DNA of 64,000 nt from Brachypterus glaber (lineage: Eukaryota > Arthropoda > Insecta > Coleoptera > Kateretidae). The DNA is taken from the NCBI GenBank assembly GCA_958510825.1, contig OY294051.1, positions 1,860,001-1,924,000 on the forward strand, given 5' to 3'. Of the stretch, positions 42,810 through 54,236 are shown one piece after another. Every line of letters begins with the position of its first letter. Positions within the stretch are counted from its first letter, which is position 1. A program made the translations under genes and the position numbers. The notes beneath the pieces were generated by a model. That model saw nothing but the letters and a program-made list of their open reading frames with translations, did not search any database and was not told the origin of the DNA.

Positions 42810-42841
42810 AAATTAATTAATTAATTAATTAATTAATTAAA
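42810..42841. repeat. (TTAA)n tract
   Basis: About eight TTAA units in a row next to repeat D. Confidence 0.9.
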
Positions 42842-42851
42842 TGATAATTTA

Positions 42852-43177
42852 TTTTATCCAATACATACAGATAATAAGACAATTACCAGCTTTATTTTAA
42901 ATAGATAAACTCAATAACAACCCCCGCGTGGCTTTTACTTTATTGAGTGGATAGTTATTTATTTTACCCACTCAATTGTCACTTGTCAAATTATTTTCTT
43001 GTAAATGTCAATGTCAAATTTTTAATAAAAATATGAATTCCTAAGCTATTTATTGGATAAAACCTTGTATGGCACTCATGGGTAAACCGATATTGCCCTC
43101 TCGAAAATTAACCTGCTTGGCTGACGCCTCGCAGTTTAATTTTCTCATGGGCAATATCTTACTTTAACCACTAGTAC
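42852..43177 (+). repeat. Repeat D, copy 3
   Basis: TTTTATCCAATACATACAG to CACTAGTAC, collinear with 12580-12916, with the same hairpins. Confidence 0.78.
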
Positions 43178-43182
43178 CATAA

Positions 43183-44221
43183 ATAATTATTTAACAATTT
43201 TCGCGAAAAACAATATATTAAAAAAAAAAAAAAATTCAAAAAAAAAATTTCAAATTTTTTTATTTATTTTCTTTTTGCAAAAAACGAAAAAAAAAAGATT
43301 TCTACTTGTTCTTTTAAAAAAGTTTAACCCCCCATAACTTTTTTGTTGTTGGGGGGATTACTTTCAAAATTGGCAGAATTGATCTTTATAATAAAAGTAA
43401 TTTTTCCCAAAAAAGTTACTTTAATCGGAATTTTCTTACAGATTTTTTTGATTTTTTTAAAAGTGTAAGTGTATTTTATTTTCCTAGTAGGAATCTTTCT
43501 TTTTATTAAGAATTTATTACTTTCCCCAAGGAAAGTCTTGCGTTAGTAAGAAAAATTGAACAATTTTTATTGATTTTTTTACGTTTCTGGACGTTTTATA
43601 TCTAAAAAAATGATTTCCGTCAAAAAAAAATCTGTCTGTCGGTCTGTCTGTGTGTTAGGAAAATTTTGGACCACGATAAGTCAAGAACGCTTCAGGCTAG
43701 AGACTTCAAATTTGAACCATAGGTTTATTATCTAAAGTTCTAGGCTGGTATTGTTTTTGGTTAAAATCGGATCGGGATAAGGGAGTAAAATGGGGTATAA
43801 ACAATTTTTTTCTGAAACATTTTATTTTTTTCAATTTATTTTTCGTTTTACGAAAAATAAAAACTTTTTTTATTTTTTTTTTTCGTTTTTGATTTTAATG
43901 AACCTATGCCTATAGGGAAAAGTATTATTTAATTGACAGCAGTATTTTTTTATCGATTTTCCAATTAAAAAATATTTTGATAAATTGTGAACCCGGTAAT
44001 CAAAACCAACCAAAACTATTAATAGTATTTTAAATGGTGTGGAAGTTGTAAATTAATTAATTAGAAAAATTAATAGCTATAATTCAGTAAAACTGGCCAT
44101 AAAATTGCCGTAAACCATGGCATTATAATACAAGTAAAAGTATCAGGTGATTCCGTCATGCGTATCTGCACATTAGGCTTATTTATAACGCTCCTCGCAA
44201 CTTCTCAGCAGAGGATGTAAA
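43183..44221. other. A/T-run region with a (CTGT)n-core repeat
   Basis: Long A and T runs. At 43628-43790 a short CTGT tract leads into CCACGATAAGTCAAGAACG and GGCTAGAGACTTCAAATTT, the family of 10862-11130. No protein. Confidence 0.6.
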
Positions 44222-44880
44222 GTAAAGGAGGGTATCGCATTTTGGGCTAAATCGCCTGCAACGATAAGACTTTACATGATTATAGATACATAAAAAATAA
44301 ATACTTAGCCAAAATTTTAGCCCTTTTTACATCCCAGAACATACTTTAATTAATTATTTTAATTAAGAATTTTGACTATGTCAATGTACGATTTGGCAAC
44401 ATTGCAACGCAAAGTGTCAAATGTCATTCTTCAAAATAAAAAAAATCCTTGCACATTAAGTACCACAGTGAGGTCAAAGTGGGTCTGTGTTGTGTTCACT
44501 GCTCATGACTATAATATTAAAATATTTTGTTGTGTTTTATTAGTTTTTACAGATTTAATATACTGTAATTCAATGTGTAATTAGGCTGGACTTATGTGAC
44601 TAGTTTCTTAGATTTCAGTACGATTATGGAGTTATTTTGAGGTATTTATACTATAATAACATTGTAAGCAAACCATTAGCTTCAACGATAACCCAAAGCA
44701 TCTAGTTCCATGGGACAGTGTTACCCAAGACAAGTAATTTAATTTGGCTTTAAACATGTTTATATTCATGATATGATTTAAAACTAGATTATGAAAAAGT
44801 TACACTTTTAATATTAATTAAATATATTTATTTAAAAATATATTTCGTTAATATTGTACAGTGTTTTTATTCTACCTCAA
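44222..44880. repeat. Repeat H, uninterrupted copy 2
   Basis: Starts AAAGGAGGGTATCG and GGGCTAAATCGCCTGCAACG, as at 16388. It shares ATAAATACTTAGCC and ends near TACAGTGTTTTTATT. It carries an uninterrupted, diverged version of the Penelope target site (ATGATTATAGAT). Confidence 0.7.
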
Positions 44881-45305
44881 CGTATTATTATTTTGGAAAA
44901 AATATCGAGATAAAACGCAATATCCTATTCACTGTGAACAGTATACTATAGAATGTAAAGCATTACGTATCTTTACGACTTGTTTATTACTATTAAGAGT
45001 AATTGTTAATTATTAAGAGATATTCTGGGTTGGTTCTATGATTAAACTTATATTTATTAAATGGCAAAATCATTTAGTATTTAATATTGAAAATTTTATT
45101 GTTCTTTGTTTTATTACATGCAAAAAAAATCAAAATCAACCTTTCAACGAGTTTTGAGGGAACAAGCTATTACTAATATTAGCCTATTACTAATAGGCTA
45201 CTAGCACTGCTAATAGCACTGCTAATTTAGCAGTTAAAAAGCTACAAAAGCTATTTTTTTATTGAAACAAATTAAAATCGTTTTTCTGGCTACATAGTTT
45301 TTAAA

Positions 45306-46025
45306 AGAGGGTATCGTATTTTGGGCTAAATCGCCTGCAACGATAAGACTTAGCATTCTTATAGATACATAAAAAATAAATACTTAGCCAAAATTTCAGC
45401 CCTTTTTACATCCCCGAACATTTACTTTAATTAATGATTTTAATTACGAATTTTGACGTATGTCAATGCACGATTTGGCAACATTGCACCCAACAATGAT
45501 TCGTGTCAAGTGTCCAAACATGTCAAAATAAAAATAACTTCTTCTGTGGGGCCAAGGGCTGTGTATTGTTGTGTTGACTGGGCTTGACTGTAAAATTAAA
45601 ATATTTTGTTGTTTTGTTGTTCATTTTTACGGATTTAACATGGTGTAAAATATACAGTGTGTATTGAACTTATCAGACTAGTTTTTCAGTAAGATTATCG
45701 AGTTGTTTTTGAGGTATGTATTGTAAAGCAATCGAGCAACTCCAACTTTATAGTATAGTAGGTAACCTAAAGCATGCAGTCCCATGCGAGAGTGTGGTCC
45801 CAGACTATTAATTTAATGTGGCTTTCAACGTGTTAAATATCATTATTTCATTAAAAATGTTTTAAGAGACTTTTAAGCTGTATTGTTAAATAAATACATT
45901 TAATTAATATTATACAGTGTTTTTATTATACATTCCAAATGTTATGTCGATGTTCAGATAAACAAAAAAGCGACACTTTTTTTAAGATAAGATAGATGCA
46001 TTTAGCACGTTAGCATTGTTAGGGA
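45306..46025. repeat. Repeat H, uninterrupted copy 3
   Basis: Begins GAGGGTATCGTATTTTGGGC and ends near TTTAGCACGTTAGCATTG. It aligns with 16388-16456 plus 18030-18570. The short insert between copies 2 and 3 is AT-rich. Confidence 0.7.
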
Positions 46026-46030
46026 TATCT

Positions 46031-47201
46031 TATATTTGCTCGCTAAAAATTAACTGGGTTCACAATAACTCAAGAACGCTTTGAGTTAGAGACTTTAACT
46101 TTTGATTATGGTTACTAACATAGTTTTCTACGTGTACTTATAGGTACTTAAAAGTATATTTTCTCTTTTGATATATTTTATTATCTTTTCAATTTTAGGT
46201 TTGCTGACCTTTCCAACTAATAGCTTTATTTAAAGATTAAAACGCTCATTGTTTATTGATTTTCAAGTAAAACAATATATAATTATTATGGAGTTTATTA
46301 AGAAAGTACTGTACTAAATATGGAATATATATACAGTTATTTCTTTTTAGATTCTTAATCGAGTTTGATAGACCTTTTCTTTACTGCCCTACTAAAACTA
46401 TTTGTCTATTCGCCACTTTTCCAGAAGATAGTAGATAAGTAAATGAGCTTTAGTTTTGAATATTTAATTTTTTGAATAAAATTATTTTTGTTAGAGGAAA
46501 GTGGGGCAACTTAGAACATGTGGACTCTTGTATAGCCGGCCACTTAAAATAGCTCTACATCAATATTAATTTCTAATAGCTAAAAGTAGAAGTTTTGGTA
46601 GTATAAATTTTGGTAATTGTGATTTTATTAAAAAATTCTTAAATTACTACCTCCAAAGTAATTAATTTCCCATGGGAAAGTCGTTCGTTAGCCAAGAAAA
46701 TTCGAATCTGTAAAAAAATCGTTAATTTGAAGACAAGCAAGAAGTCGGTTGAAAGATACGATACTTACAAGTCGTTAGTGAATATGTCGGTTGATCTATA
46801 CATATAAATAATATAAATAAATAATAGATATATATTTGTTGTAAAAACCTATTCGTGATTGGGAAATATTATCGCTTCCATGCATAAACCCTTATTCTCC
46901 TCACAAACCTCAACAACATTAAGAATCCAGCCATGTGCACAGGAACATCAGGTACATCAGGAACCAAGGTCAGTGAAATCCCTATTTATCCTTCTTAACC
47001 CTTATGACAACCCCTAAATTAGCGGTCCACTATCTTTCGTTTCGTTAATTAAAAGTCGCTATATACTAAGTTAGAAGAGGTATCGAAGGCATACTTTTTT
47101 ATCTAATTTAGACATATGTTTGGTTACACGGTAACTCGGAACACTTTGCATCGCAAGTTTGCAAATTTGTGTTAGAGACTTCAAATTTTGACCCTAGGTC
47201 A
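46031..47201. other. No gene seen; conserved core at 46064
   Basis: ACAATAACTCAAGAACGC and GAGTTAGAGACTTTAAC at 46064-46104 belong to the (CTGT)n-associated core family, here without the microsatellite. A second partial core lies at 47171. No protein. Confidence 0.5.
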
Positions 47202-47209
47202 ACGAACTA

Positions 47210-47453
47210 ATAACTCTTTTCTCTAGAATACGCATACCGTTAATATAAAGTATCCCCAACATCTCGGTTTGTTTGTAAACAAATAGTAGGTATATTCAGG
47301 CCTGAACAATAACAGTTACCAGTAACTGTTATTGTTGTCTCTGTTAGAACAAAGCTGTGCGAGTAAGACAGACAAATGTATATGTTGGCTACGTTTTTGT
47401 CAGTTTTTACAAATGAAATGCCTATTCTAGAGAGAAGAGTTATTAGTTCGTTG
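47210..47453 (-). mobile_element. hAT-like MITE B, copy 2
   Basis: 244 bases, CAACGAACTAATAACTC to GTTCGTTG. The flanking 8-mers CCCTAGGT (47202-47209) and CCCTAAGT (47454-47461) differ at one base, so it is older than copy 1. Its interior is reversed relative to 30965-31225. Confidence 0.88.
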
Positions 47454-47461
47454 CCCTAAGT

Positions 47462-48321
47462 CCCTTCTCCTAGGATTGTTGGTTTCGTTTTTGGTTTAAG
47501 TAGGGGGTAAAAAAAATAAAGACACTGCTTTTCAAAAACAAAATAATTAAAAAAAAAAATAGAAATATACTTTTTCAATAAATTAAATTCGATTTTTTTT
47601 TGTTTTTTTTTTATTTTTTTATAAGAATTTTAATTTTAAAGCAAATTTAGTGTGATTCTATACGTTTTTATAAATCATTTTTTACAGGGCTAGTAAGTTT
47701 CCATTGCCACTTACGCCGCCGAGTTTTGGTAGGGCAGTGTAGAGCATAGAAACTAGAAAGTGAGACTCGTTAAGTGGATTATCTCTTCTATGGCTACTGT
47801 TCGTATGATTTTAATCTTTTAAATCTACTTACAAGGTAATTATTAATTTTATAATTAATTCCGACAAGTTTTTTAAGCCATATACAGGGCGTTTCAAAAA
47901 TCTCTTTTAGTAATTTTTTCACTTGGGGACAAAAATTATTTACAAATATACAGGGTTTTTTTTTAAGTATCTACCTACTTACGGGGTAATATGTAAATGT
48001 TTATGAAGTGAAGTGTTTGTATTTACTCAAATTCCAATTTTTTTGCACTTAGCACATTATAAAATATCGGTTTTGACTTAGGGCGTTTTAGTAATAATCG
48101 ATTCAAATATAGTTAAAATTGGGGCAGGGCAAGGGGAAAGAGTTATTATTTTTAGCGATAACTCGCTCGTAGGACAACTCGATAACTCGCTCGTAGGGCA
48201 AAAATTGCACAGTTGAAAAACATTTTTAATTTCCTATAAAATATCCTAAATAATTTTTAATATACGATAATTTAGATATTTTCAGCTTGTTTCGAATTTA
48301 ACACTAAGTAGCAACTCCTGT
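47462..48321. other. No gene seen
   Basis: A/T runs and a solo TACAGGGCGTTTC end at 47883. No protein recognised. Confidence 0.4.
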
Positions 48322-48455
48322 ACTGCCCTACTACGCTAAAAAGCAGTAACTCCATTTGTCGCATAGCAGCGTTTTCAAAATATAACATCAGAGTTGACGT
48401 AAAAACGTTGCTATGCGACAAATAGAGTTACTGCTTTCTAGCATAGTAGGGCAGT
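48322..48455. mobile_element. ACTGCCCTACTA palindromic MITE
   Basis: Arms of about 60 bases (ACTGCCCTACTACGC, GTAACTCCATTTGTCGCATA) and their inverse enclose a 20-base centre. A solo end, ACTGCCCTACTA, occurs near 46384. Confidence 0.8.
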
Positions 48456-48515
48456 GTATGTTAACCTCTTCAGGGCGAAACTGCACTGCGCATCCTAGCT
48501 ACTATCAGTTTGTCC

Positions 48516-48764
48516 CAACGAACTAATAACTTTTCTTTCTAGAATACATACCGTTAAAATAAAGTATCGCCAACATCTCGGTTTGTTTGTAAACAAATAG
48601 TAGGTATATTCAGGCCTGTTCAATAACAATTACCAGTAACTGGTATTGTTGTCTCTGTTAGAACAAAGATGTGCGAGTGGGACAGACGAATGTTTATGTT
48701 GACGTTTTTATCAGTTTTAACGAATGAAATGCCTATTCTAGAGAGAAGAGTTATAAGTTCGTTG
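48516..48764 (-). mobile_element. hAT-like MITE B, copy 3
   Basis: 249 bases with an exact 8-bp duplication GTTTGTCC (48508-48515 and 48765-48772). Same family as 30965-31225. Confidence 0.92.
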
Positions 48765-48772
48765 GTTTGTCC

Positions 48773-49185
48773 CGTACAAAAACGGATTTTCCTTCTAGTA
48801 GAGACAAAAAATAATAAAAAAAAATTAAAAACAAATATTTTTAAATAAACTTTATTGAGTTGTTCATTTTGACATATATTTTAATAATAATAAATTTCTG
48901 ATAAAGTACAAAATCTGTACATAAGTACTATCACACAAATCTTATCTATGAGAGATTTTAATACGAAAAAAATATGCATGTACATATACAATATATACAT
49001 GCATAACATAATATTTAAATAAATAGCTCCACATTTTGATCTATAGTTTAATTTAATATTAAAAAAATACTGAAGACAACATTTATTTAAAGACAGAAAT
49101 GGAAATGCACTGTGTTATTGAGATCTAAAAATATATTAAAATATAACAATTTGTATATATTAATATATTTTTAATAGTAACGGTG
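48773..49185. other. AT-rich, no gene seen
   Basis: Very AT-rich with ACATATACAATATATACATG-like phrases. Confidence 0.4.
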
Positions 49186-50050
49186 TAAATTTACATAACG
49201 CAAGTAAAGAAAATGTACGATATACACTGTAATTTTGTATATTTATCTGTAAAATGAATCATATAGGTTATTTATTATTGTTATACTCATAAATGCAACA
49301 TTATAATAACATTACATATTTTAAAATGTGTTACTAAATTTTGTATGTAATATTTTACACAATGTTATGTAAAAATACATTTTTATGTTATTTTTTTTTG
49401 TAAAAATACATGTTTTTATGTATGTCCTGTTAAAAATACATAAAAACATTACATAACTGGTAACGTGTGATATATTTTACATTAATTTTTATGTAAATCA
49501 TCAATTTTACATATATTAATTGGTAAAATTAATAATATTATATTGGTAAATTTAAAATTATTTTCCATAGCTGTAATTTCACCTAATTCATGCTACTTTT
49601 CGAAATATATAATGTAATATTACAATAAAGTGTTTGTAAACTTAAAATATACAATGTATATTTCCAACGTGTTACCCAATATAGAATTTGTAAATTTATA
49701 TTGTAATTTTAAATATTCTGTTATATATTACATAATACATACGCAATACATTACATAATATATACGTAATATATTACATGATATATACGTAATATTTTAC
49801 ATTATATGAGCAATATTAAGGAATTAAATAGGTAATTTTACAGGCAAAACAAAATTAAATGTACGATACTAAGGCTATGCCAAAACCTCGGACAAAACGA
49901 AAAATTTTAGCCTAAAATTTTTAGGTTACCTTGGCATACAAGAAGATTTTTTTAACGCTGAGATGCCTTCAAGAATTTTTTGAGGTTATGTACAGAAATC
50001 ACCGGTGTCGTTTGGTAAATTTTCTTTACTTACGCCATGTAAAGAAAAAC
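49186..50050. mobile_element. TIR element rich in TTACAT motifs
   Basis: Arms near 49190-49225 (TTTACATAACGCAAGTAAAG) and 50017-50055 (CTTTACTTACGCCATGTAAA) are inverted. The interior is packed with ATGTAA/TTACAT and related 6-10 base motifs on both strands. Non-coding. Confidence 0.55.
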
Positions 50051-51663
50051 TTTCGTTTTAGGTATAAGTAAAATCGTAAATATTGGAAAAAGGGAATTTT
50101 TGAAGAAAAAATAGATCAAAATGTGAATAAAATAATACAAATTTCAAATTTAATACCTAAATAGCAAAATACTGATCAAATCATATTTTTTATATATCAC
50201 AAAAATCATGAGCCGTAATAATAATTAAATTACAAAAAATTTACATATTTCTTATCTCTTGTGAATCAAAATTATCGAAAAAGAAAAAAAAATTAAAAAA
50301 TAATATTTCTATTTGATACAAACAAAATAATTTTTATTCCATTCTGAGAAATTCGCAATTTTTTTTCTTACGAAGCAATTTATAAAATATAATTCAATAG
50401 ATAAAAAGAAAGGAATTAAAATATTGGTTAATACAAAGAAAAAATCTTTCGCGAGATTTAAACATTTTTGCACGGTACTAAACCACAGATTACACAGATT
50501 CGACACATGCAAAAAATACTTCAAAAATGAGCAAAGGCAAAACTTTATTTAAGAAATTTTTTAATGCTGATAAATGCGTGAAAATTTTTTTTTGTAAAAA
50601 TGATCAAAATATAATGTCTAATTTAAAAAAAAATCAAAAATACGCTCATTTAGAAATAATTTTTCATACTTATATGTATAAATAATATGGATAAAAAAAG
50701 TTATGTAAAACTGAGAAAAAAAGTAAAAACACGGAAAGGACAAAGATTTAATTATTTAACAAAAAAGGACATACGATTTAATAAAAAATGGTATGATTTT
50801 TTTATAATCTAAGGAAACTTTAAGTAAATACCTAATGAAAAGGCAAAATTTGTCGAACAATGTGAAAAAAAGAAAAAAATCCAGTAATTTTTCAATTTTT
50901 ACAGCGGTCTGCTGCAAATTTTTATGTCCCGCATTTAATGAAATTCAAAGGATATTTTTCTGCAGCAATCTCTGTTAATCTTTTTAAATTTTAATTTTGA
51001 AAATATCCATCCAAAATTAGAGTGAATTATTTTTTTTTAATTTTACACTATAGGAGAGATTTTGATCCCAGGGTATCTTTGATCATCACTTATTTTTTTA
51101 ATTTGGTTTTTAATTTTTCCTTCTATTATGAATAATAAAAAGTTATGTCTAGAAACAATTTTTTACATTTTGGGAGAGAGGGGGACCCCGGGTAAGGGGG
51201 CCTGCAAAAAAATGATAATAGCATTTTTTTGTGTAATTAATTTTTACATTAATGGTGGTTTTTATTTATTTATTTTTTTTTTCATAAAAAAAGTGACGAT
51301 TAAGGTATACCCAGAAATCAAAGTATCCCCAGATAACGGTACAGATTTTTTCTTGTATTAAAAAAAAACTAAATAAAACTCCCAATTTTAATTGTACAAG
51401 AGATAATCAAATAAATAATAATAATAATTAATTTATAACCGTTTAATTAGTATGTAATTATAAAATCCTACTTACAATAATATTTTTAATCGATCCTAAT
51501 CCTTTTAAAAATGTTTATTTCTACAATGGGGACTTAAAGAGATTTTTTTGGCATCCATAGTGATAAAGTACGCAAAATTTCCTTTAAAATGGTGTCTCAC
51601 CCTTTAAATTTGATGCTCTGTGGCCCGAGATATTTTGATAAATAGAATCCAATGTCTAAATTA
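50051..51663. other. AT-rich, no gene seen
   Basis: About 1.6 kb with no recognisable protein. A GGGACCCCGGGTAAGGGGG patch lies near 51181. Confidence 0.45.
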
Positions 51664-52100
51664 TACAGGGTTATTCGGAAATAGGTTCGATAAGTTTAAG
51701 GTGGTACTACATTAAAAAATATAAAAAAAAGTAAATGTAACCGAGTTTTTTTTTCAGTTCTTTTGATGTATTTTTCAACTAAAGAATCATATTTTATTGA
51801 GAAAATGTCGAAAAATGTACAGTACAAAAGTTTGGGCAATAAAGTGACCATCCAACCCCCCCCCCCTGTTTTGAACGTGACTGTTTAAAATTATTTAATA
51901 AAAATTATATAAAATGATAGTTTTTATCAATGTTAAAGCACGTGCAAAAATTTGTTACTGTGGTTTATAGGGTTCCAGAAATATTAAATAAAAACTACTG
52001 TTTATATGTACCTTTAGGAGGGTCGTAGCTCCCTTAGGGCTCATTTCAGGACCAACCTGAACCCTTAAAATTCTCAAACTTATTTTTGAATAACCCTGTA
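51664..52100. mobile_element. TACAGGG TIR element, copy 2
   Basis: Ends TACAGGGTTATTCGGAAATA and TATTTTTGAATAACCCTGTA. The internal GAGCTCCCTTAGGGCTCATT-like block (52023-52045) is shared with 45-781. Confidence 0.75.
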
Positions 52101-52507
52101 TAGTTGTCCTATAAACTAGGCAATCTGTTGACATCGGTCTTGTATTTAGCATAAATTTAATTATCTCGGCTATCAGAGCATCAAATAAAAAGTGCGAGGC
52201 ATCGTTTAAAAAAAAAATTAACGTACTTTATCACGTGGGCTTCACAAAAAGGACTTCAGATCTCCATTAACAATATTTTCCTGCAATTTTATCAAAAAAT
52301 AGCAGAAATAATGTTGTTTTTAATAAATAATCATATTTAAAGGGTTCGTTTGACACAAGGACCTCCCCAAAGTAAAAATTTGGACCATTTTTTTTGAATT
52401 TTATTATAACAAAAATTTTAACAAACATTTTGGTCGGAATATATTAATAGCACATTTTTTTAAGAATTTGAAAACAATTCAAAAATATTTAACCATAATT
52501 TTTAAAG

Positions 52508-52740
52508 TACTGTAAAGTGGGGTAAATGTAAACGGATGTTTTTATTTACCCCGGTTTATTTGGAAATGTGCAGAAAGATATAAATTTTTATGCAGTTTTT
52601 GAATAAACCATAATATTTAGGATTTAAGTACTGTAAAGTGGGTTAAATGTAAACGGATGTTTATATTTAACCCAGTTTATTTACAAATGTGCATAAAGAT
52701 ATAAATTTGTATGTAGTTTTTGGATAAATATACAGTTAAA
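52508..52740. repeat. Tandem duplication, period 121
   Basis: TACTGTAAAGTGGG followed by TAAATGTAAACGGATGTTT starts at 52508 and again at 52629. The rest of the unit is also shared. Confidence 0.85.
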
Positions 52741-53106
52741 AATTACACAAAACATAAATGTTGTAAAATATTTAACTTTTTTGAAACAGAAGGTAGGGTG
52801 GGTAAAAAATTTAAATATAAAAAATTCATGCATAATTATTTAAATTATTTATTAATTATTTTCATTGACTTTTATTTTATTGATAATTATTTTTGATTGA
52901 AAAAGTCAAAATATATTAATTAAAAAGTACAAGTGCCACTTTTTAATTAAAATTTAAACTTTATCAAACGAAATTTTAAAAATTTGTAATTATGGTTTTT
53001 AAATATTTTTGAAATGTCTTTAAAATTAACGAAAACAGTTTTTGAAAAGGCCCTTGGTCACAGGTACATTATAAAAAAAATCACTCTAATATCACTGATC
53101 TTTCGT

Positions 53107-53366
53107 GAATGGTGTTATACAATAATATCTTAACCCACAAAAATTGATAAGACTCTTTCGCCTACACGCTATTTTAGCAAAAATGTCATGTAAAAGCTCT
53201 ATTTTCACCAGAGAGCGGGAGTAATCGATTTATGACCGAGCTCTGCGCGGTCAGATGAATCGTTTGCTTTCATCTGCCCATAGCTACCTCCAGACTTGTG
53301 ATTTTGACAAGCCTTATCTTAAAATCGACCGAATGTGGGATGACGCCTTTTTGCATAACACCATTC
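53107..53366. mobile_element. GAATGGTGTTAT TIR element
   Basis: GAATGGTGTTATACAA on the left is the inverse of TTGCATAACACCATTC on the right, with one mismatch. 260 bases with a GC-richer core, non-coding. Confidence 0.6.
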
Positions 53367-54083
53367 ATCTATCATAAAGTCTCTTCTCCACAAAGGCTCA
53401 CAATTGTATCGTTGTGGTTTATCCACAAACAAATATTCAGTCACTTTTCTTTTTAGTCCGCGGCGATTTGTCAAAAAAGTAAGGTTAGGTTGGAAATATT
53501 TTTCGATTTTTACGCCTTAGAAGTTTGGATTCCCTTTTTCGACTTATCACTTGGACTAAATTATTATTTTTTTTTTGAAAAAAAAGTTTTTTTCGGTTTT
53601 CCCTAAGTTCTAAATCTATCACGTTTTAATTTGTTATTATTCTAATACTAATGTTTTAGAGTTAAATGTATTATTCCAAAAAAAAAAAAAAATTACACAA
53701 ATAAACAAAAAATAATAAATAATCGAAAAAAAAATTATTTGAAAAAACGGCGGATTTTGTTTGTTTTGTTTATCAATCAGTCTTATCCAAAAAAAAGTCC
53801 CTATTCCAAAAACGAGCGGTACAGTTTTTTCTTGCTTAAAGTGTAAGCGGGGCTAACCACCACAGTTTTACCTCTTGTTAAATTTCTGAAAATTTAGAAA
53901 AAACATATTTTGGATATTTTTTTAAAAGTTTAAGTAGGGGAAATGGGGTAAAGTTGAATGCGGGGTAAAACCATTTCGTCTTGTTGTTATTATTATGATG
54001 TTTTAAAGTATTTTCTTTTTAATGTTTGTAAAATTGTTGTAAGGAAAACGGGGCAAGTAAAAACATGTAAAAAAACGACTTAC
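53367..54083. other. Sequence 3' of exon 3; last exon not found here
   Basis: This stretch follows the exon 3 donor on the minus strand. No downstream exon with the expected basic KKKLY-like ending was recognised. It is A/T-run rich. Confidence 0.4.
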
Positions 54084-54236
54084 CTTAAAAACTGAGGCAA
54101 AAAATTCCAACCAGTAGAACTCTGCTTCAGAGTCAAGTACAGCTCGAATGTGGAAGCCGTCGTCATGTCACATTGCACATTGCCCAAACGCATACAGTAA
54201 TCCTCGGTCTCAAACAGGAGATACAATTTACAACCC
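54084..54236 (-). CDS. Exon 3 of the REDD1-like gene
   Basis: The acceptor is TTGTCTTCAG|GGG and the donor TTTTTAAG|GTAAGT. It encodes GCKLYLLFE, then TTASTFELYLTLKQ and WNFLPQFL. If the donor were not used, translation would stop one codon later at TAA. Confidence 0.9.

Noticed and set aside
47690..47760. Candidate last exon of the REDD1-like gene on the minus strand
   Set aside because: It has an AG and an open frame in a workable phase, but the encoded residues do not resemble the family C-terminus, and part matches the ACTGCCCTACTA MITE end.
53160..53345. GC-richer patch considered as the missing exon
   Set aside because: It lies between inverted GAATGGTGTTAT ends and none of its minus-strand frames resembles REDD1.
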